A stretch of DNA of 64,000 nt, taken from Ridgeia piscesae. Taxonomy: Eukaryota; Annelida; Polychaeta; Sabellida; Siboglinidae. Of the stretch, positions 40,941 through 53,159 are shown piece after piece. The stretch covers positions 315,001 to 379,000 of the forward strand of contig JAODUO010000529.1 of NCBI GenBank assembly GCA_025642075.2, read 5' to 3'. The notes beneath the pieces are model-generated. The model did no database searches. It was not told the DNA's origin and saw only the letters and a list, made by a program, of their open reading frames with translations. How positions within the stretch are numbered: position 1 is the first letter of the stretch; every line of letters begins with the position of its first letter. The position numbers and the translations under genes were made by a program.

Positions 40941-41160
40941 TTATTGGTTATGCAGACGCACACATTTGACTTTTTGTTTAAAGATATGCAAAGTGGTACA
41001 ATATTGTAGAGAGTTATTCAACGTAAGAGTGTTCCAAATGTTTGGTCCGGCATAGGCCAAAGATAATTGCCTGCAATTCGTTGTGCAAAACTGTATTTTA
41101 TACGCTAGTTTATGTCTTGTGCTGTATTTATGTGTCATGGTTGACAAAAAAATATGTCAT
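40941..41160 (-). pseudogene. LINE ORF2 extreme C-terminus
   Basis: Minus-strand YSTRHKLAYKIQFCTTNCRQ then LSLAYAGPNIWNTL and an FKQKVK segment before the stop: the usual C-terminal pattern of CR1/jockey-type LINEs (H-x-TRH...SxxYxGPxxWNxLP). Confidence 0.7.
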
Positions 41161-41790
41161 TAAATAAGGTAGGTAGCATACACTTATTACGTGTTTACGT
41201 GATAGATATTCATTAGCTGCAATGACGTAAATAAAGGCTCTGTATGATCAAAAAATCCAACATGACTAATTATGCGCAAAAATCGTTGGCAATATATCCG
41301 TTTTATCTAGACTTTCGAGCTCCTTCCTCAAACATTATTACACTAAGTAAATATGTGGGTAGACAAACATATAATAATTTTATATCGTCTTACTAATATT
41401 ATCAGTTAGCACTGAAATAGCTATTCCCAAATCCAAATTGGAAATTAGACAGTTATATACGAATACGAATACATTTAATTGGTACATACATTAGCACATC
41501 TAAGTAGCCTATAAAAGATCAAATATGTAAAAAATGAATAGATAAAAATAAATAAGGTTATAAGTTAGATAAATGTAAAATTGTAGAAAAACATACACAA
41601 TAATTAGCAATATACAGGATGTGATTGTATAATAAATATGCAATTAATTCATGTAAATAAACACCGTTTGAAAAGTAAGTTATATAAACAACTTACTGAC
41701 TTAAAAATATATATAATAATAAAATAATAATAAAGTTATATGCGAGACATGATGACTATCTTACAGATTTAATGTGTACAACGAGTTGGC

Positions 41791-42250
41791 CTAGCTAATC
41801 CACATTGGGCCATTGACTATTTCAAAGCAATTGTACATAACCATAATGAAGTCATTATTTATGTAAAAAATGCGTTTTTTTAAACCATAAATGTTCTTAC
41901 GCAATAGGGCGTCAAATGTATCAATAGCACTATTAGCAAACATGCATCTCGCGCTGTCCCGTCGGTTATATCCCAAAATCTGTCTATGCGTATTGTTGTA
42001 GGCAACTTTAGCTTTTAAATAAGAGCCCTTATTGAAGTTAACCCATAATTGGCAACAATAAGTTGTACAGCAATATTCATGAAACAGACGTAGTTTAACA
42101 CCCACGGAACAGTGGTGAAATTTTCTGATAATGCTATTAGACCTAGCATAAAAATTACGAAGATGTCTCAAAATATCTCCGTCATCTTTCAGGTCATTGC
42201 ATATTATCACACCTAAATATTTTGCTTCTTTGACATATGCAAGCTTGTTA
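41791..42250 (-). pseudogene. LINE RT thumb/C-terminal fragment (CR1/L2-like)
   Basis: Minus-strand frame with [20 protein letters not shown], then [34 protein letters not shown] and a stop near 41791. This is a different LINE lineage from the one at 42480-42595. An AT microsatellite (42257-42332) cuts its upstream side. Confidence 0.75.
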
Positions 42251-42253
42251 ATG

Positions 42254-42256
<3 letters not shown>

Positions 42257-42332
<76 letters not shown>
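42257..42332. repeat. (AT)n microsatellite
   Basis: About 38 uninterrupted units. Confidence 0.95.
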
Positions 42333-42334
<2 letters not shown>

Positions 42335-42479
42335 GGACATTTCAGTATCGGCATGTTGCGCAGATAACGACCAAGTTGGGATTTATGCATAGATTTGCAA
42401 AACAAAAGTAGCCGAATTCACAACAAATAAGTCATCACTAGATGGTTGAAGCTGGATAGGTTTTCTTACCTGACTGTAA

Positions 42480-42595
42480 TTAGGTTTATATGCAATGACT
42501 GTAATTAGGATTATATGTTGGTTGCACAGCATGAGTAAAACGAGATCGAATGAAAACCCTAGCTAAGCAATGTTGAAGACGGTGTAAATTTATAA
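42480..42595 (-). pseudogene. Distal half of a LINE RT interrupted by the 42596-50383 insertion
   Basis: On the minus strand, LHRLQHCLARVFIRSRF matches the segment that follows the RLDYCNS block in LINE reverse transcriptases. The proximal half is at 50384-50660. The two halves join in frame when the insertion and one 8-bp duplication are removed. Confidence 0.85.
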
Positions 42596-42796
42596 CAGTG
42601 GCGTAACCAGAGGGGGCAGAGGGGCCACAATGTAAAAACCCACCCGCTTAATATTTAATGGTGTATACAATTGATATAGCGTTATTAGTCTAGAAAATAT
42701 TACTTAACACAGAGGCAAAACCAGAGCAAGGCCGAAGCGGACACAAAGCCCCGACGAATTCTAAAGAGGCTTCAATGGAAACCCATCCTGGACCAC

Positions 42797-45051
42797 ACCG
42801 ACGGAAAAATTTGTTTGGTCTATCTTGATGACATTGTTGTGTTCTCTCAAAATGACGAGGACCATTTAAAACATCTCCAATTGGTTTTTGACCGCTTACG
42901 ATCCGCTGGTCTAAGATTAAAACCGACTAAGTGTCACATTGGCTTGAAACAAATTAAATTGCTTGGTCACATGGTTAGTGCCGATGGCATTTCTTCTGAT
43001 CCAGAAAAAGTAGACGCAATACGACACCTTCCCACCCTACCAATATTAAACAAGTCCGCTGTTTCTTAGGCATGACAGGTTACTACAGAGATTTAATTCC
43101 ACATTATGCTGACTTAGCTGAGCCTTTGGTGAGCCTTACTAGAAAACATGTACGCTTTCAGTGGAACTCGGAACAGGAAGCCGCGTTTAAGGCACTTAAA
43201 CGAGCTCTTATTTCACGACGAATAATGGCTGCTCCGCGTTTAGATAGACCGTTCAAATTATACACAGACGCAAGTGACGTGGCCGTGGGAGCTATTTTGG
43301 TCCAAGATGATAATCAGGGGGTAGAACGAGTTATACAGTACGTCTCTCATGCGTTAAATCCGGTTCAAAGACGTTGGGCATGTATTGAACGTGAAGCATA
43401 TGCGATCATTTATGCAATTGAGAAATTACGTCCGTACTTATATGGCGCTCAATTTACTATATTTTGCGATCATAAGCCTCTGAAATATCTTTTCACTAAG
43501 CAAATGGCTAATACACGTATACAACGTTGGAGTGTACTTCTTTCTGAATTCGGAGCTAAAATTTGCTATCACAAAGGAAAACTAAACGTGCGCGCTGATT
43601 TCCTGTCAAGAATGCCTGTATCGGCTGCTAAAACAGAGTATGTTGGCATAATAGATTCTAATGATTGGATTTCGCCTGAGGCTTTCCCGGAACAACGCAT
43701 GCAGGAGGTACTACCGTTAATTTATGATGGCATTAATTTAAACACGATAAAAACGGCTCAGGAAAAGGAATTTTCCCGAGAGCGTAGGCTCGCTGTAGAC
43801 GGCGATTCAGACTTTACCTTGATTAAAGGTGTCTTATATAGTATCGCAAGACCTAATCCATTGTCAGCCACATATCCGCGGCTAATGTTACCAAAGGTGT
43901 ATCGCTCTAATGTTATTATCTGGGCGCATAAAGTGGTTGGCCATATGTCCATTATGAAAACTTTTCATCGCGTACTAGAGGCGTATGTCTGGCCAGGCAT
44001 GAGACGAGACATTAAAGATGTTATTAAGATATGCCCTATTTGCCAGCTCTATACACAACACCGGGACAGGGTTCCCTCTGGAAGTATGGAAATTCCTAAC
44101 TCTCCTATGGCTATTGTGAGTGCCGACCTGAGCGGCCCATATATTTGTTCCACGAATGGTAATCGTTATATATTAACAATAATCTGTCACCTTACAGGTT
44201 GGGTGGAAGCGATACCTATCAAAGATAAGACTAATGCTAGTGTGTGGTCGGCGTTTGCAACTCATTTCTTTCCTGTTCATTCATTTCCGCAAATTTTGAT
44301 AACTGATAATGGCCTTGAATTCTGTGCGCAGGCATGGGAAACATATCTTCAAGATTTGGGTATTGAACATCGTCGTACTCCTCCATACCGACCAAATACC
44401 TATGCAATTAATGAGAGATCACACAGGACGATAAAAAATATGATCTCTAAACTTTGTTCTAACAGAACAACCGATTGGGAAAATAAATTGCCGGATGTTT
44501 TATTGGCGCATCGAATTAGTGTCAGTTCTACATCAAATTTCTCTCCATTCTATTTGTTATATGGCCGTCGACCACGTATGCCACTTACTAAATTACTGTC
44601 CACCCGTCATAGCCATTATTTTGGGAATCGCTTAGATGAGCTTGCATCGGCTCTCAAACAAGCCAGGGTAAATACAGCCCATAATCGTACGCAGGTCAGG
44701 GAACGTATACAGACACGCGCGACCGCTAAAGAGGTAAAAATAGGCGACTCCGTAGTTGTGTTGGCCGCCGAGCCTCTAACATTCACAAGCCGCTGGGACC
44801 CGCAATACGAGGTATTTCGTATTCGGGGTAGCACCTTGTGGGTTAAGCATCAAACGACCGGTAAGACTAAAATAATCCACAGGGACCGCTGTAGAATTGT
44901 CGATCCTAATATTTGCTGGGACGAGTATCCCGCCCACAGGCACAGCACATTTCGCCGCCCACAAATCGGCCAGCGACGCTTGACCCACATACAGCAGTCG
45001 CTGCGCCGCCGAGCACCAGTTCAACTCAGGACGATTCGGTTCCACCGATAG
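42797..45051 (+). pseudogene. Ty3/gypsy pol: end of RT, RNase H and integrase
   Basis: The first open part has the RT catalytic YLDDIVVFS at about 42820 and RT thumb (GLRLKPTKCHI, LLGHMVS). A one-base frameshift near 43035-43050 leads into a 659-residue frame starting at 43072. That frame has an RT connection (residues 1-60), RNase H (YTDAS near 65, CIEREAY near 106, DHKPLKYL near 133), an integrase HHCC finger (His286, His291, Cys321, Cys324) and core DDE (Asp352, Asp412, Glu448). Protease, gag and the first RT motifs are missing: the 5' side is truncated. A second frame (44913-45212) overlaps the end and may encode the original C-terminal tail. Confidence 0.9.
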
Positions 45052-45172
45052 TGTTACGTAGAGCACGCGACCAGTGGATGATCGATCCTTGTGAACAATC
45101 CCCTTCAGTTCTACGGTTGTTACGTAAACGACGTCTTACGCCACCGTCACTGTCGGTCCAGAAACAAGCAAG

Positions 45173-46846
45173 ATGCGATCTTATGGCTTTCGTTTCGCAC
45201 TTTACGCGTTAATGATTGGTGTGTTACTGGCACCGTGTGTGTCTTTTAATACGCCACGACATATTCCCGATGGAGTGCTGGTTACTGGTGGTACGGCTAT
45301 CCAGCGACAAGCAGCTTCTTGGAGTGTTTATATCACTCTTGAGGCTCCGACATTCAATTTTAATTGGGTGTCGGCTGTCACACGAATTCAAACTGTGATT
45401 GACCAGCTGGTGGCTGTCCACCGGGCAACGAATGCGTCTCGTTCATCGTGGGCTCAACGCCTTACGGACCTCACAGCTACGTTTACATCCTCGGCTCGAT
45501 GGGACGCGTCTTTACGCGAAAAACGTGCGTTGTTTGATCTGGGAGATGACATTCTCCGTAAAATCTTTGGAGTTGCCACGGAACGTCAAGTCGCTGAAGT
45601 TCGCCGTTGGATCGAGCGGGTACGTCATGATGAATTACATGTAGTGCACGACATGAATCATCTGATCACACTCGTTAATCATACGTATACCATCACTCGT
45701 GTGAACCGTCAGCATATTCGGGAATTAGAACAATACGTTTCTAAATTAGAACATCACGTCATGACTTGGATGACTGCGTTTGGTCGCGACTTTGATCGTC
45801 GACTGAATGTTCTCACCGCTTGTCTGAACATTGATGAAGCTATAAGTGGACTGATCAGTTTGCATAATAGATGGCTTCGACAAATGGCCACTTATGACCA
45901 ACAGTGGGACTCCTTAGAATCAGGACGTTTAACGGAAGTGATTTTAGCGCCGGCAGAACTAGCAAAGATTGTACGCGAAGGTAATTCATTGGGATTTTCA
46001 AGCCCATATTTGGCCCCATATATAACAACAATGGACTACGTTGTCCTAGGGGTGTTCTAACTAATGATGACTCTCATCGCAAACAATGTTTCGTTACAGT
46101 TAGGGGTAATGCGACGCCAAGTCACGATATACAGGAATTACAGGAAGGTACATTTGCTATTCTCTCACCGGGTGAACCATTTAAAATTAATGTTACTGTG
46201 CGGGGCAGGCGAGTATTACAGGTATTCTGCAGCCGGGTTTATCCGTGTTAACTGTTAAGCCAAGGTGTCGCATTAGCGGACAGTCTTGGACATTGCAACG
46301 TTTGTACAAGGCGACTTCCACTTTGGCCTGGAAGTTGCCAATTATCACTGTTCATCCTTTTAATTTGTCTACAACAGTTAGTCACACAGCCATTACCAAG
46401 CTTTTTCCTGCTGCAGCGTGGAAATCGTTGCCTGTCCTGCCAGATGTTAAATTACACACCTTTTTCGAAATGCAGGACGACGACAAATTTTCGGATATTA
46501 ATTGGGATGGTTATGTCGACAACTTACCTTTTCTGAATTTTGCCTTGTTACTCATGTTGTTCACCGTTGCGGGTGTCGGCGTCTATTTCTATCTAGGACG
46601 TCCAACATTTTGTCTAACCGGTATTATAGTCCGACTCCTCAGGACACGCCCTTGTCTGCAGATACCACGTCTGCCACCGATCACACTCTTCCTGTCGGCT
46701 CCGCTCCACAGACGCTCCGAGCGGGGGATACTGTTCTTTTGCCAGGGGAACCTTCCTCTAGTTTTTTCGCTCTGGGTAGCGCGGCTACTCAATCTAACGG
46801 ACGTCATGTCCATTAGAACGCCAGGCCTGGCTAACTCAATAGTCTA
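45173..46846 (+). pseudogene. F-type (errantivirus/baculovirus-F-like) envelope gene, frameshifted
   Basis: The first frame (45173-46060, 295 codons) has a hydrophobic signal segment (residues about 8-25), a basic furin-type site REKR at 115-118 and, right after it, a hydrophobic fusion-peptide-like stretch (119-136, with FDLGDD and KIFG), as in F-type fusion glycoproteins of gypsy-group retroviruses and baculoviruses. Helical heptads follow. The frame breaks near 46040 and again near 46225. The last frame (46245-46846) carries a membrane span at about 46533-46600. Only the breaks are described; no repaired reading is given. It sits directly after pol, where env lies in env-bearing gypsy elements. 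Confidence 0.8.
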
Positions 46847-47374
46847 AGGGCCCTTTGCGCATAATTGGTTATTGCATCGATTTGTTTGAAGTTTGTGTGT
46901 TAATTCCTGTGTATATCGATGTTTTGTTTTACTACTTAGTATTATTGTTGTAGGACGCCGATTGTCTTGACTGTCACAGTCTCTCTGCTAGGCTGTGCTG
47001 ATCGTGTCCCTACGCTCTTGCTATATTATGTGTGGTGTTTGTATAAGTAATTGGTTACGCTTGATTACGATTTTAATGACTATCATTTGGATTGTCGGTT
47101 TTACTTGCATGCATATTGAGAGTATGTCTTTTGCTTACAGTTTATTTGGTGTTCTTCGATATTTAATTTAAACCGGCCGGTTAAATTAATATCATTATAT
47201 ACTCTCAATGTTGGTTGGCATGCTTACATATATTAGTTTGTGTTGTATGGCTTGTGTATTATTAGCCTTTTTGTGCTTGGCCATTCCTATGTGCAGGTAG
47301 TTGCTTCTCTATATTCTATTCCTTCCGCTTCTTGGTTTCTTCTCCTGACGTGAATCCAGAGGATTCACTTTTGT

Positions 47375-47386
47375 TAGGGGGGGAGA
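47375..47386 (+). other. Polypurine tract (plus-strand primer site)
   Basis: AGGGGGGGAGA lies directly before TGTAAGAATCG, the expected arrangement at the start of a 3' LTR. Confidence 0.75.
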
Positions 47387-48197
47387 TGTAAGAATCGCAA
47401 GGATATATTTTGAAGCAGAGATATGAAAGCACTATAGGAAGCAAGACACAATAAGTCGTAGATAGCTGGACTAGTGGCTGCAGGTTATTAGTGACGATAA
47501 TGGGTTGCTATTCTTGTTGGCCGTAGGCGGCACTGCTGGGAGGGTCAGTAGTGCTATTCTAGTTGGCCTTAGACGCACTATAGGAAGAAGCACAGCCAAA
47601 CTATTATTATCTCTCGGACCTACCGAGAGGGGAGTCCGAGCCTTGTCCGAAGCTTAGCCAGAGAGTTGCGCAGATAGCCTAACTAAATAAGGAAATGCAT
47701 GTCTAGTTAGTGACTGCCTCTTGGCAGATAGGATATAAGCCTAGGGAAGGAAGAGACGGAAAGAGAGAAAAGAAGAGATGGAAGATGTTTGTACTGTGTA
47801 TTGGGAGGAAATTAAAAACGTGTTTGCTACCAAGCCGAACTTGGACTTCTGCAGTTATTGAATCTTGAAGAGACACTACACTGCTTGTGTGTTGTGGTGA
47901 GTTGCGATGGTGGCCGATCCTGCAGTAGGTCGCTAGATGTAACTACCTGACATGCGAGTAGTGTAAACCAGCCGCAACCGATACCTCTAAGGTGGAGTAT
48001 TGCGTAACACTCATTAGGGGCTAGGTTGAGGACATCATACTATGTTAAAGTCTCGGTAAAGTCTATTGCCAACGCAATGTATATCTTTTGAAATTATGTA
48101 TACGAACGTGAACTTCAATTTGTGAATAAAATATCCGAGATCGAACCTGGAACAAGCGTTTGTCACTCTACCCTGAATCGGGGGTTAAACCGATTCT
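47387..48197 (+). mobile_element. LTR of the gypsy element
   Basis: Starts TGTAAGAATCG after the polypurine tract. Inside are a TATA-like GGATATAAGCC (47731-47741) and an AATAAA signal at about 48125. The end is uncertain: either GTTTGTCA near 48163, or CGATTCT at 48191-48197, which is an inverted match to AGAATCG at the start. About 780-810 bp. No second copy of this LTR is in the window. Confidence 0.65.
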
Positions 48198-48540
48198 GGC
48201 GAGCGCACACGAGAAGAGCGTGATACACACCAACGCACACACACTCACACATATCCTGCGGAGTGACTTCCCCCGCGCACGCGTCCCAAGGGGGGTCGTT
48301 CTCTACAACGCCTCCAATCCCAGACACAATTAGAATGGCGGGGAACGGAGGACCAATAACTAGATGCCTGATTCACATGGTCACAACGTGCAGAGGGTGT
48401 AAGGATGCCCGTGTAAGATTTTCCTTCCCAGTCCCACCCTTTCGCAAAGAAATTTGTCGTAATTCAAATAAGATTACATTAGGAATTCTCCACTTCTGTC
48501 GCTGGCTGCAACATAAGAGTTGACAGAGCAATGTCAATGT
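48197..48540 (+). other. PBS-like site and leader-like sequence right of the LTR
   Basis: TGGCGAGCGCACAC at 48197 starts with TGG as expected of a tRNA primer-binding site. It is followed by GC-richer leader-type DNA and an ATG frame at 48263-48523 (with an inner ATG at 48334) that I do not recognise. This is what should follow a 5' LTR, not a 3' LTR. Confidence 0.45.
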
Positions 48541-48859
48541 CATCATTCGCAACGTGCACGATGGCTAATGACTGTCAAATTGTCAACGTAATAGTTGCCC
48601 GGTTACTAGACTAGGGCCAAATTGCATTTATTTGGTTATTGGTTTTTTCTTGGTTTCACTGCCGCCCGGGTGAGTTGACCATGCTTTCCGTTTCCATTGT
48701 ATTTTTCCTTCCTCTCACTTTTCTCTCAATACGTTCTCTGTTAGCAGATCCAATTCATTCTATCTGTTGCTCTTTTTCTCCATTTTCTCCCACTCTTTCT
48801 AGGACATTATTAATGCACCGCCATTTTATCGAGTCGTTGTAACTGTCAGCCAGGAAGCA

Positions 48860-50130
48860 TAGGACTAAACAGTGATAATAACATATGTTTTGACAAATCA
48901 CTAGTATCCGAACATTTCAACAACTACTTTACTAATGTAGCCTCAAGACTGGTTGACCAACTTCCACAAAGTAATGGTATATATGAGAAGCAACATTTTC
49001 AAGACTTCTACATGTCACTGGGTGTAACCAGCAATAGCTTCTGTTTTAGTAAAGTCAGTGAGAAAACCGTACTCAGTATTTTATGCAAACTGAACTCGAG
49101 CAAGGCAACTGGAATGGACCCATTGTCACCCAGATTCATTAAGGATGGTGCCAAGCTCATTGAGTCTCCTTTGATACATATTTTAAATATATCATTGTCC
49201 ACCAGCGAAATCCCGGTAAATCTTAAATCTGCAAAAGTGATGCCCATTTACAAAAAGAATACTAAAATGGAAGCCGGTAATTACAGACCGATCTCGATTT
49301 TAAATAAGATCTCAAAATTATTTGAAAGGATTGTTTATCAACAATTGAATAAGTATCTCCAAACACATCATCTACTGTATGAACATCAGTCTGGCTTTAG
49401 ATCTACCGAACCATGTTAAATATCACTCACTGACTTCCTAAAACAGGAGCAAGATAAAGGTAATTACATAGGTATGGTGCTACTTGATATTCAGAAGGCA
49501 TTTGATACGGTAAATCATAAGATTATGCTTCAAAAACTCGAAACAATAGGACTTCACAAATCTGCCATAGTCTGGTTTAAATCATATTTATGTGAACGAC
49601 AACAATCAATTTAAATTAATGAAACTATATCGAAACCTATGACGGTCACATGTGGTGTCACACAAGGTTAAATTCTGGGACCTTTATTATTTATAATATA
49701 CATTAATGATATTTCCACGGCCGTTCGCTGCAAACTTCTTTTGTATGCTGATGATTCAGCTCTTTTAGTTTCAGGTAAAAACACCCAATTGATCCAAGAA
49801 AGTCTTTCCTCAGAGCTCGAGGCAGCCAGAGAGTGGTTAATTAATAAAAATTGTCCCTCCATCTAGGGAAAATCGAATCTATTCTTTTTGGATCAAAACG
49901 TAAACTTCATACCTGTAGTTCTATTCAGGTGAAATGTGCTGGCACCACATTGACATGTCAAACACATGTTAAATATCTAGGTATAGAGTTAGATCAGTCT
50001 CTAACTGGAGAAAGAGTGGCTGATAAGATTATTTGTAAGTCAAATGCCAAATTTAAATTCTTGTATAGACAAACAAAAATGTCAACATGAAAACAAAAGA
50101 CGTCTTACCTCAGCCTTAATACTATGTCAT
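48860..50130 (+). pseudogene. LINE reverse transcriptase (jockey/CR1-like)
   Basis: FNNYFTNVAS start, then SSKATGMDPLSPRFIKDGA, NYRPISILNKISKLFE, HQSGFRS, LDIQKAFDTVNH, ILGPLLFIIYINDIS and the catalytic YADD at about 49746. A few stops (near 49419 and 49613) and a frameshift near 49850. Endonuclease is absent. The 3' end runs into the GT repeat. Confidence 0.85.
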
Positions 50131-50140
50131 TTTGACTATG

Positions 50141-50296
<156 letters not shown>

Positions 50297-50383
50297 CGCG
50301 CCGCGCGCGCGCGTTTATATATATCGAGAGTTTGCTTGTTTGTCGGATGGACCCTCCAATGCAAAATCCTGGCTACGCCACTG

Positions 50384-50660
50384 TTTTCTAACATCTTTAA
50401 AGGCAATATTGTGAAAAGGGGAATTACAGTAATCTAGTCTACCGGTAACGAGCACAGTTGCAGTAGCCTTTTGCAACAGAAAACGGCAAATATTGACGAA
50501 TAGGTCGTAAATATTAAGAACAGTTTCGACAAATATGAGAAAATGTGTTTACTGAAACTTAAATTCACGTCAAAAATGACAATTAAATGTCGTGTTGAAG
50601 GTGCATACAGACTTACTACACAACACCATCGATCTGTGTGTGCCAATATTAAGAAACTGT
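50384..50660 (-). pseudogene. Proximal half of the interrupted LINE RT
   Basis: On the minus strand, FDVNLSFSKHI, then (other frame) FLLQKATATVLVTGRLDYCN and SPFHNIAFKDVRK, an L2/Rex-type RT C-terminal block. The frame is cut at 50384 by the hAT-type terminus and resumes at 42595. Confidence 0.85.
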
Positions 50661-51610
50661 TTTATCTGCATTAAACCTTAAAGCGACATGATCAGTTCGT
50701 GGCTTTTTATTTTTTATTGCAAAACCATGTTAATCAGTATAAGTTATAACTATTGTAGCGTCCTGGCTGCCAATAAATGTTTTAACGAAACAGAACTGAC
50801 TTCGTAATGTTAAACGTCGAATGTTTATAAGAATCCCGACGCTGTCACTCAAATCGCCGCGTTGTCACTCAAATTCCGGAAGAGCGAGGTCGTGACCAGA
50901 CGGGGGCAGAGCTATATATGACGCTCGCAATCCATAATGGCGTACATGGTAACACAGTTTATCTTGTAAAAGTAACGTGGCATGACTAGTTATGCAGGAG
51001 ATAAAAAGCATAAGTTATTAAATAAAAAACATTCTACCATATAGGCATACATTAAATTCGTCATACAGACTAAATGGAAGTAAAATCACAACGTGGGATA
51101 CTAAGATAAATTGTTGTCTTTATTGTTATGTTATGTCCTAACATGTGAAGTGACACCCACATGTTTGGACTGACACCCACCCTTTGACCTTTAACAACTG
51201 GGACCCGCGTGCACCTGGCTGGGTGTGGCAGTTAGTTAATTAATTGTTATTGGCTACTAAGGTTTTCTAATAATACCTAGGATGTCTCTTGTCTGGTCTT
51301 ATGATGTGCACACAAGATATTACTACAAATATATATCATGTTTTTATAACAAATGTAACACCCCTGGAAAAACACACCCACCCATACAAATCGCATTCAC
51401 ATGACAACAACATTTATATACACGACACGGCAGCACGTGTAACCCGTCAACTTGTATTCACGTGATACTGCATCACGTGATCATGTATTTCCTTCAGGGC
51501 TTTTAGCCACGCCTACAATGGTTTCGAAAACGCCTCATGGTCGATGTGTACAGTGAGTAAGCGGTCCCTTACCACGTATATTTCAAAAACCAACTTGGGA
51601 CATGAAAACA
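50661..51610. other. No gene recognised
   Basis: Unique-looking DNA. TGACACCCAC occurs twice (51150, 51170). Nothing with coding character. Confidence 0.4.
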
Positions 51611-51611
51611 T

Positions 51612-51612
51612 C

Positions 51613-51680
<68 letters not shown>
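51612..51680. repeat. (AATC)n microsatellite
   Basis: About 17 tetranucleotide units. Confidence 0.95.
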
Positions 51681-51681
<1 letters not shown>

Positions 51682-51951
51682 TAAATTATGAAATAAGTTT
51701 TGAAAAGGAGTAGATTTGAAGGTAAACACTAATAAGTGTCTACCCCTGTGAACACTTAAAAATAATAAGTGCCAATGCTTAGTATTAATTACAATTATGC
51801 GCTGACACTATAAATAAACACGTATACACAACAAAGATTCACTTGCCGTGATATCGATGTATGTTTACATGATATATTTACTTACGTGGTGGGCTTAGTG
51901 GTTCGCTACAAACAGAAGTGGAGATATCTGACAAGATTGAAAAGCTGTTTG

Positions 51952-52315
51952 TTAGGTATAGGTTGAATTTGAGAACAGTGAACTGGCAAAGTTGGTGATG
52001 CCACACTGACAGCAAATCCATGAGACTTGACTGTTTTGAAGGGCATTATATGCAACTGTTGACATTCCCATGCAGTCTACACGGTACTGTGAATGGCAGT
52101 GATCGCGGCATATCGCTCGCTGGTCCCATGTTGCTGCTTGTTTGCAGATGGCACAAGGGACTCTAGGCTTATGTGTACCAGGGTTTGGGTTAAGGTTACC
52201 AGCTTGCACATGAATTAAGATGGCAAAGAACGTTGGATGGTTTTTGGATTTCCATCCTGCTGTGGTGTTTGTTGATGCTGGAAAGTAGTTTTACTCAACT
52301 CAAAGACTGATGAGG
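51952..52315 (-). pseudogene. LINE N-terminal zinc-finger fragment
   Basis: Minus-strand frame AGNLNPNPGTHKPRVPC, then CAICKQAATWDQRAICRDHC, DCMGMSTVAYN and SWICCQCGITNFASSLF. This is the same PHD-like Cys/His pattern (C-x2-C...C-x2-C/H...W-x-C-x2-C) as in the LINE at 54865. It is cut on its right by the MITE at 52322. Confidence 0.75.
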
Positions 52316-52321
52316 ATTGGC

Positions 52322-52702
52322 AGTAGGGAAGACCGGGGCTAGTTGTAACAAAAACAACACATTTCAGGATTGCGGGTACGTTTCTTAACCGGTCGAAACG
52401 TTTGTCATGCCAAAGGGTCCTCACATATCTCCCGCAGATAATTGGTGCATAATTAAATGCCTGGCTTATTGCATATTTGTTGCATAATGAGTTATATGAG
52501 GTGTCCTAAAGTGTTACAAGTTACCCCAGTACGGTAGTACCTCTTTTCTCTTAAAATGGTGTAACTTTATGGCATGACATGCGAGCTCACATCTATTGAT
52601 GAATATGCTGTCGTCTTGCAGAAAAAATTGTATCAGCAGTTTTGTCTACAAGCCCTCTGTTACAACTTACCCGTGTTACAGCTAGCCCCGGTCTCCCCTA
52701 CT
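52322..52702. mobile_element. 381-bp MITE
   Basis: Termini AGTAGGGAAGACCGGGGCTA (left) and the inverted AGTAGGGGAGACCGGGGCTA (right), one mismatch in 20. GTTGTAAC is repeated inside each end. Non-coding interior. Confidence 0.85.
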
Positions 52703-53155
52703 AGTCAAAACGTCGACTACAGTTTTCATAGGTTTCCTTTTCTGTCCTGCGTGTTAACCCACATACTAGTAATATGCAGGTGACACAGTAGTTCATCTTG
52801 GATTTGAGCGGGGCAATCTCAGTGCGTGAAGAAGAAGACGAATTTGTTTTTATTTGACCAGTGTTTCAAAACAATACACACATACACATTATCCATGTCA
52901 CAAATAAATAATCAGAACAAAACAAAGATAAAAATCACAGCAAACATGGTAATAATGCGTACAATTAACAATACAACCTAGGGTCAGGAGACTCCTCTAA
53001 GACCGGGCTAGTCGCTATCGAGGAGCCGCCTCTCACGAAATTTTACGTACAGAATAATTTCTTCATCTAGAACAAATTCTTCCAGAAAAAAAATCACCAA
53101 ACAAGCAAAACATAATATGAAGATGCATGTGCGCAGCTGACATGATTTATATCTC
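52703..53155. other. No gene recognised
   Basis: AT-rich DNA between a MITE and the 3' end of the minus-strand LINE; likely includes that LINE's 3' UTR. Confidence 0.35.
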
Positions 53156-53159
53156 AAGG

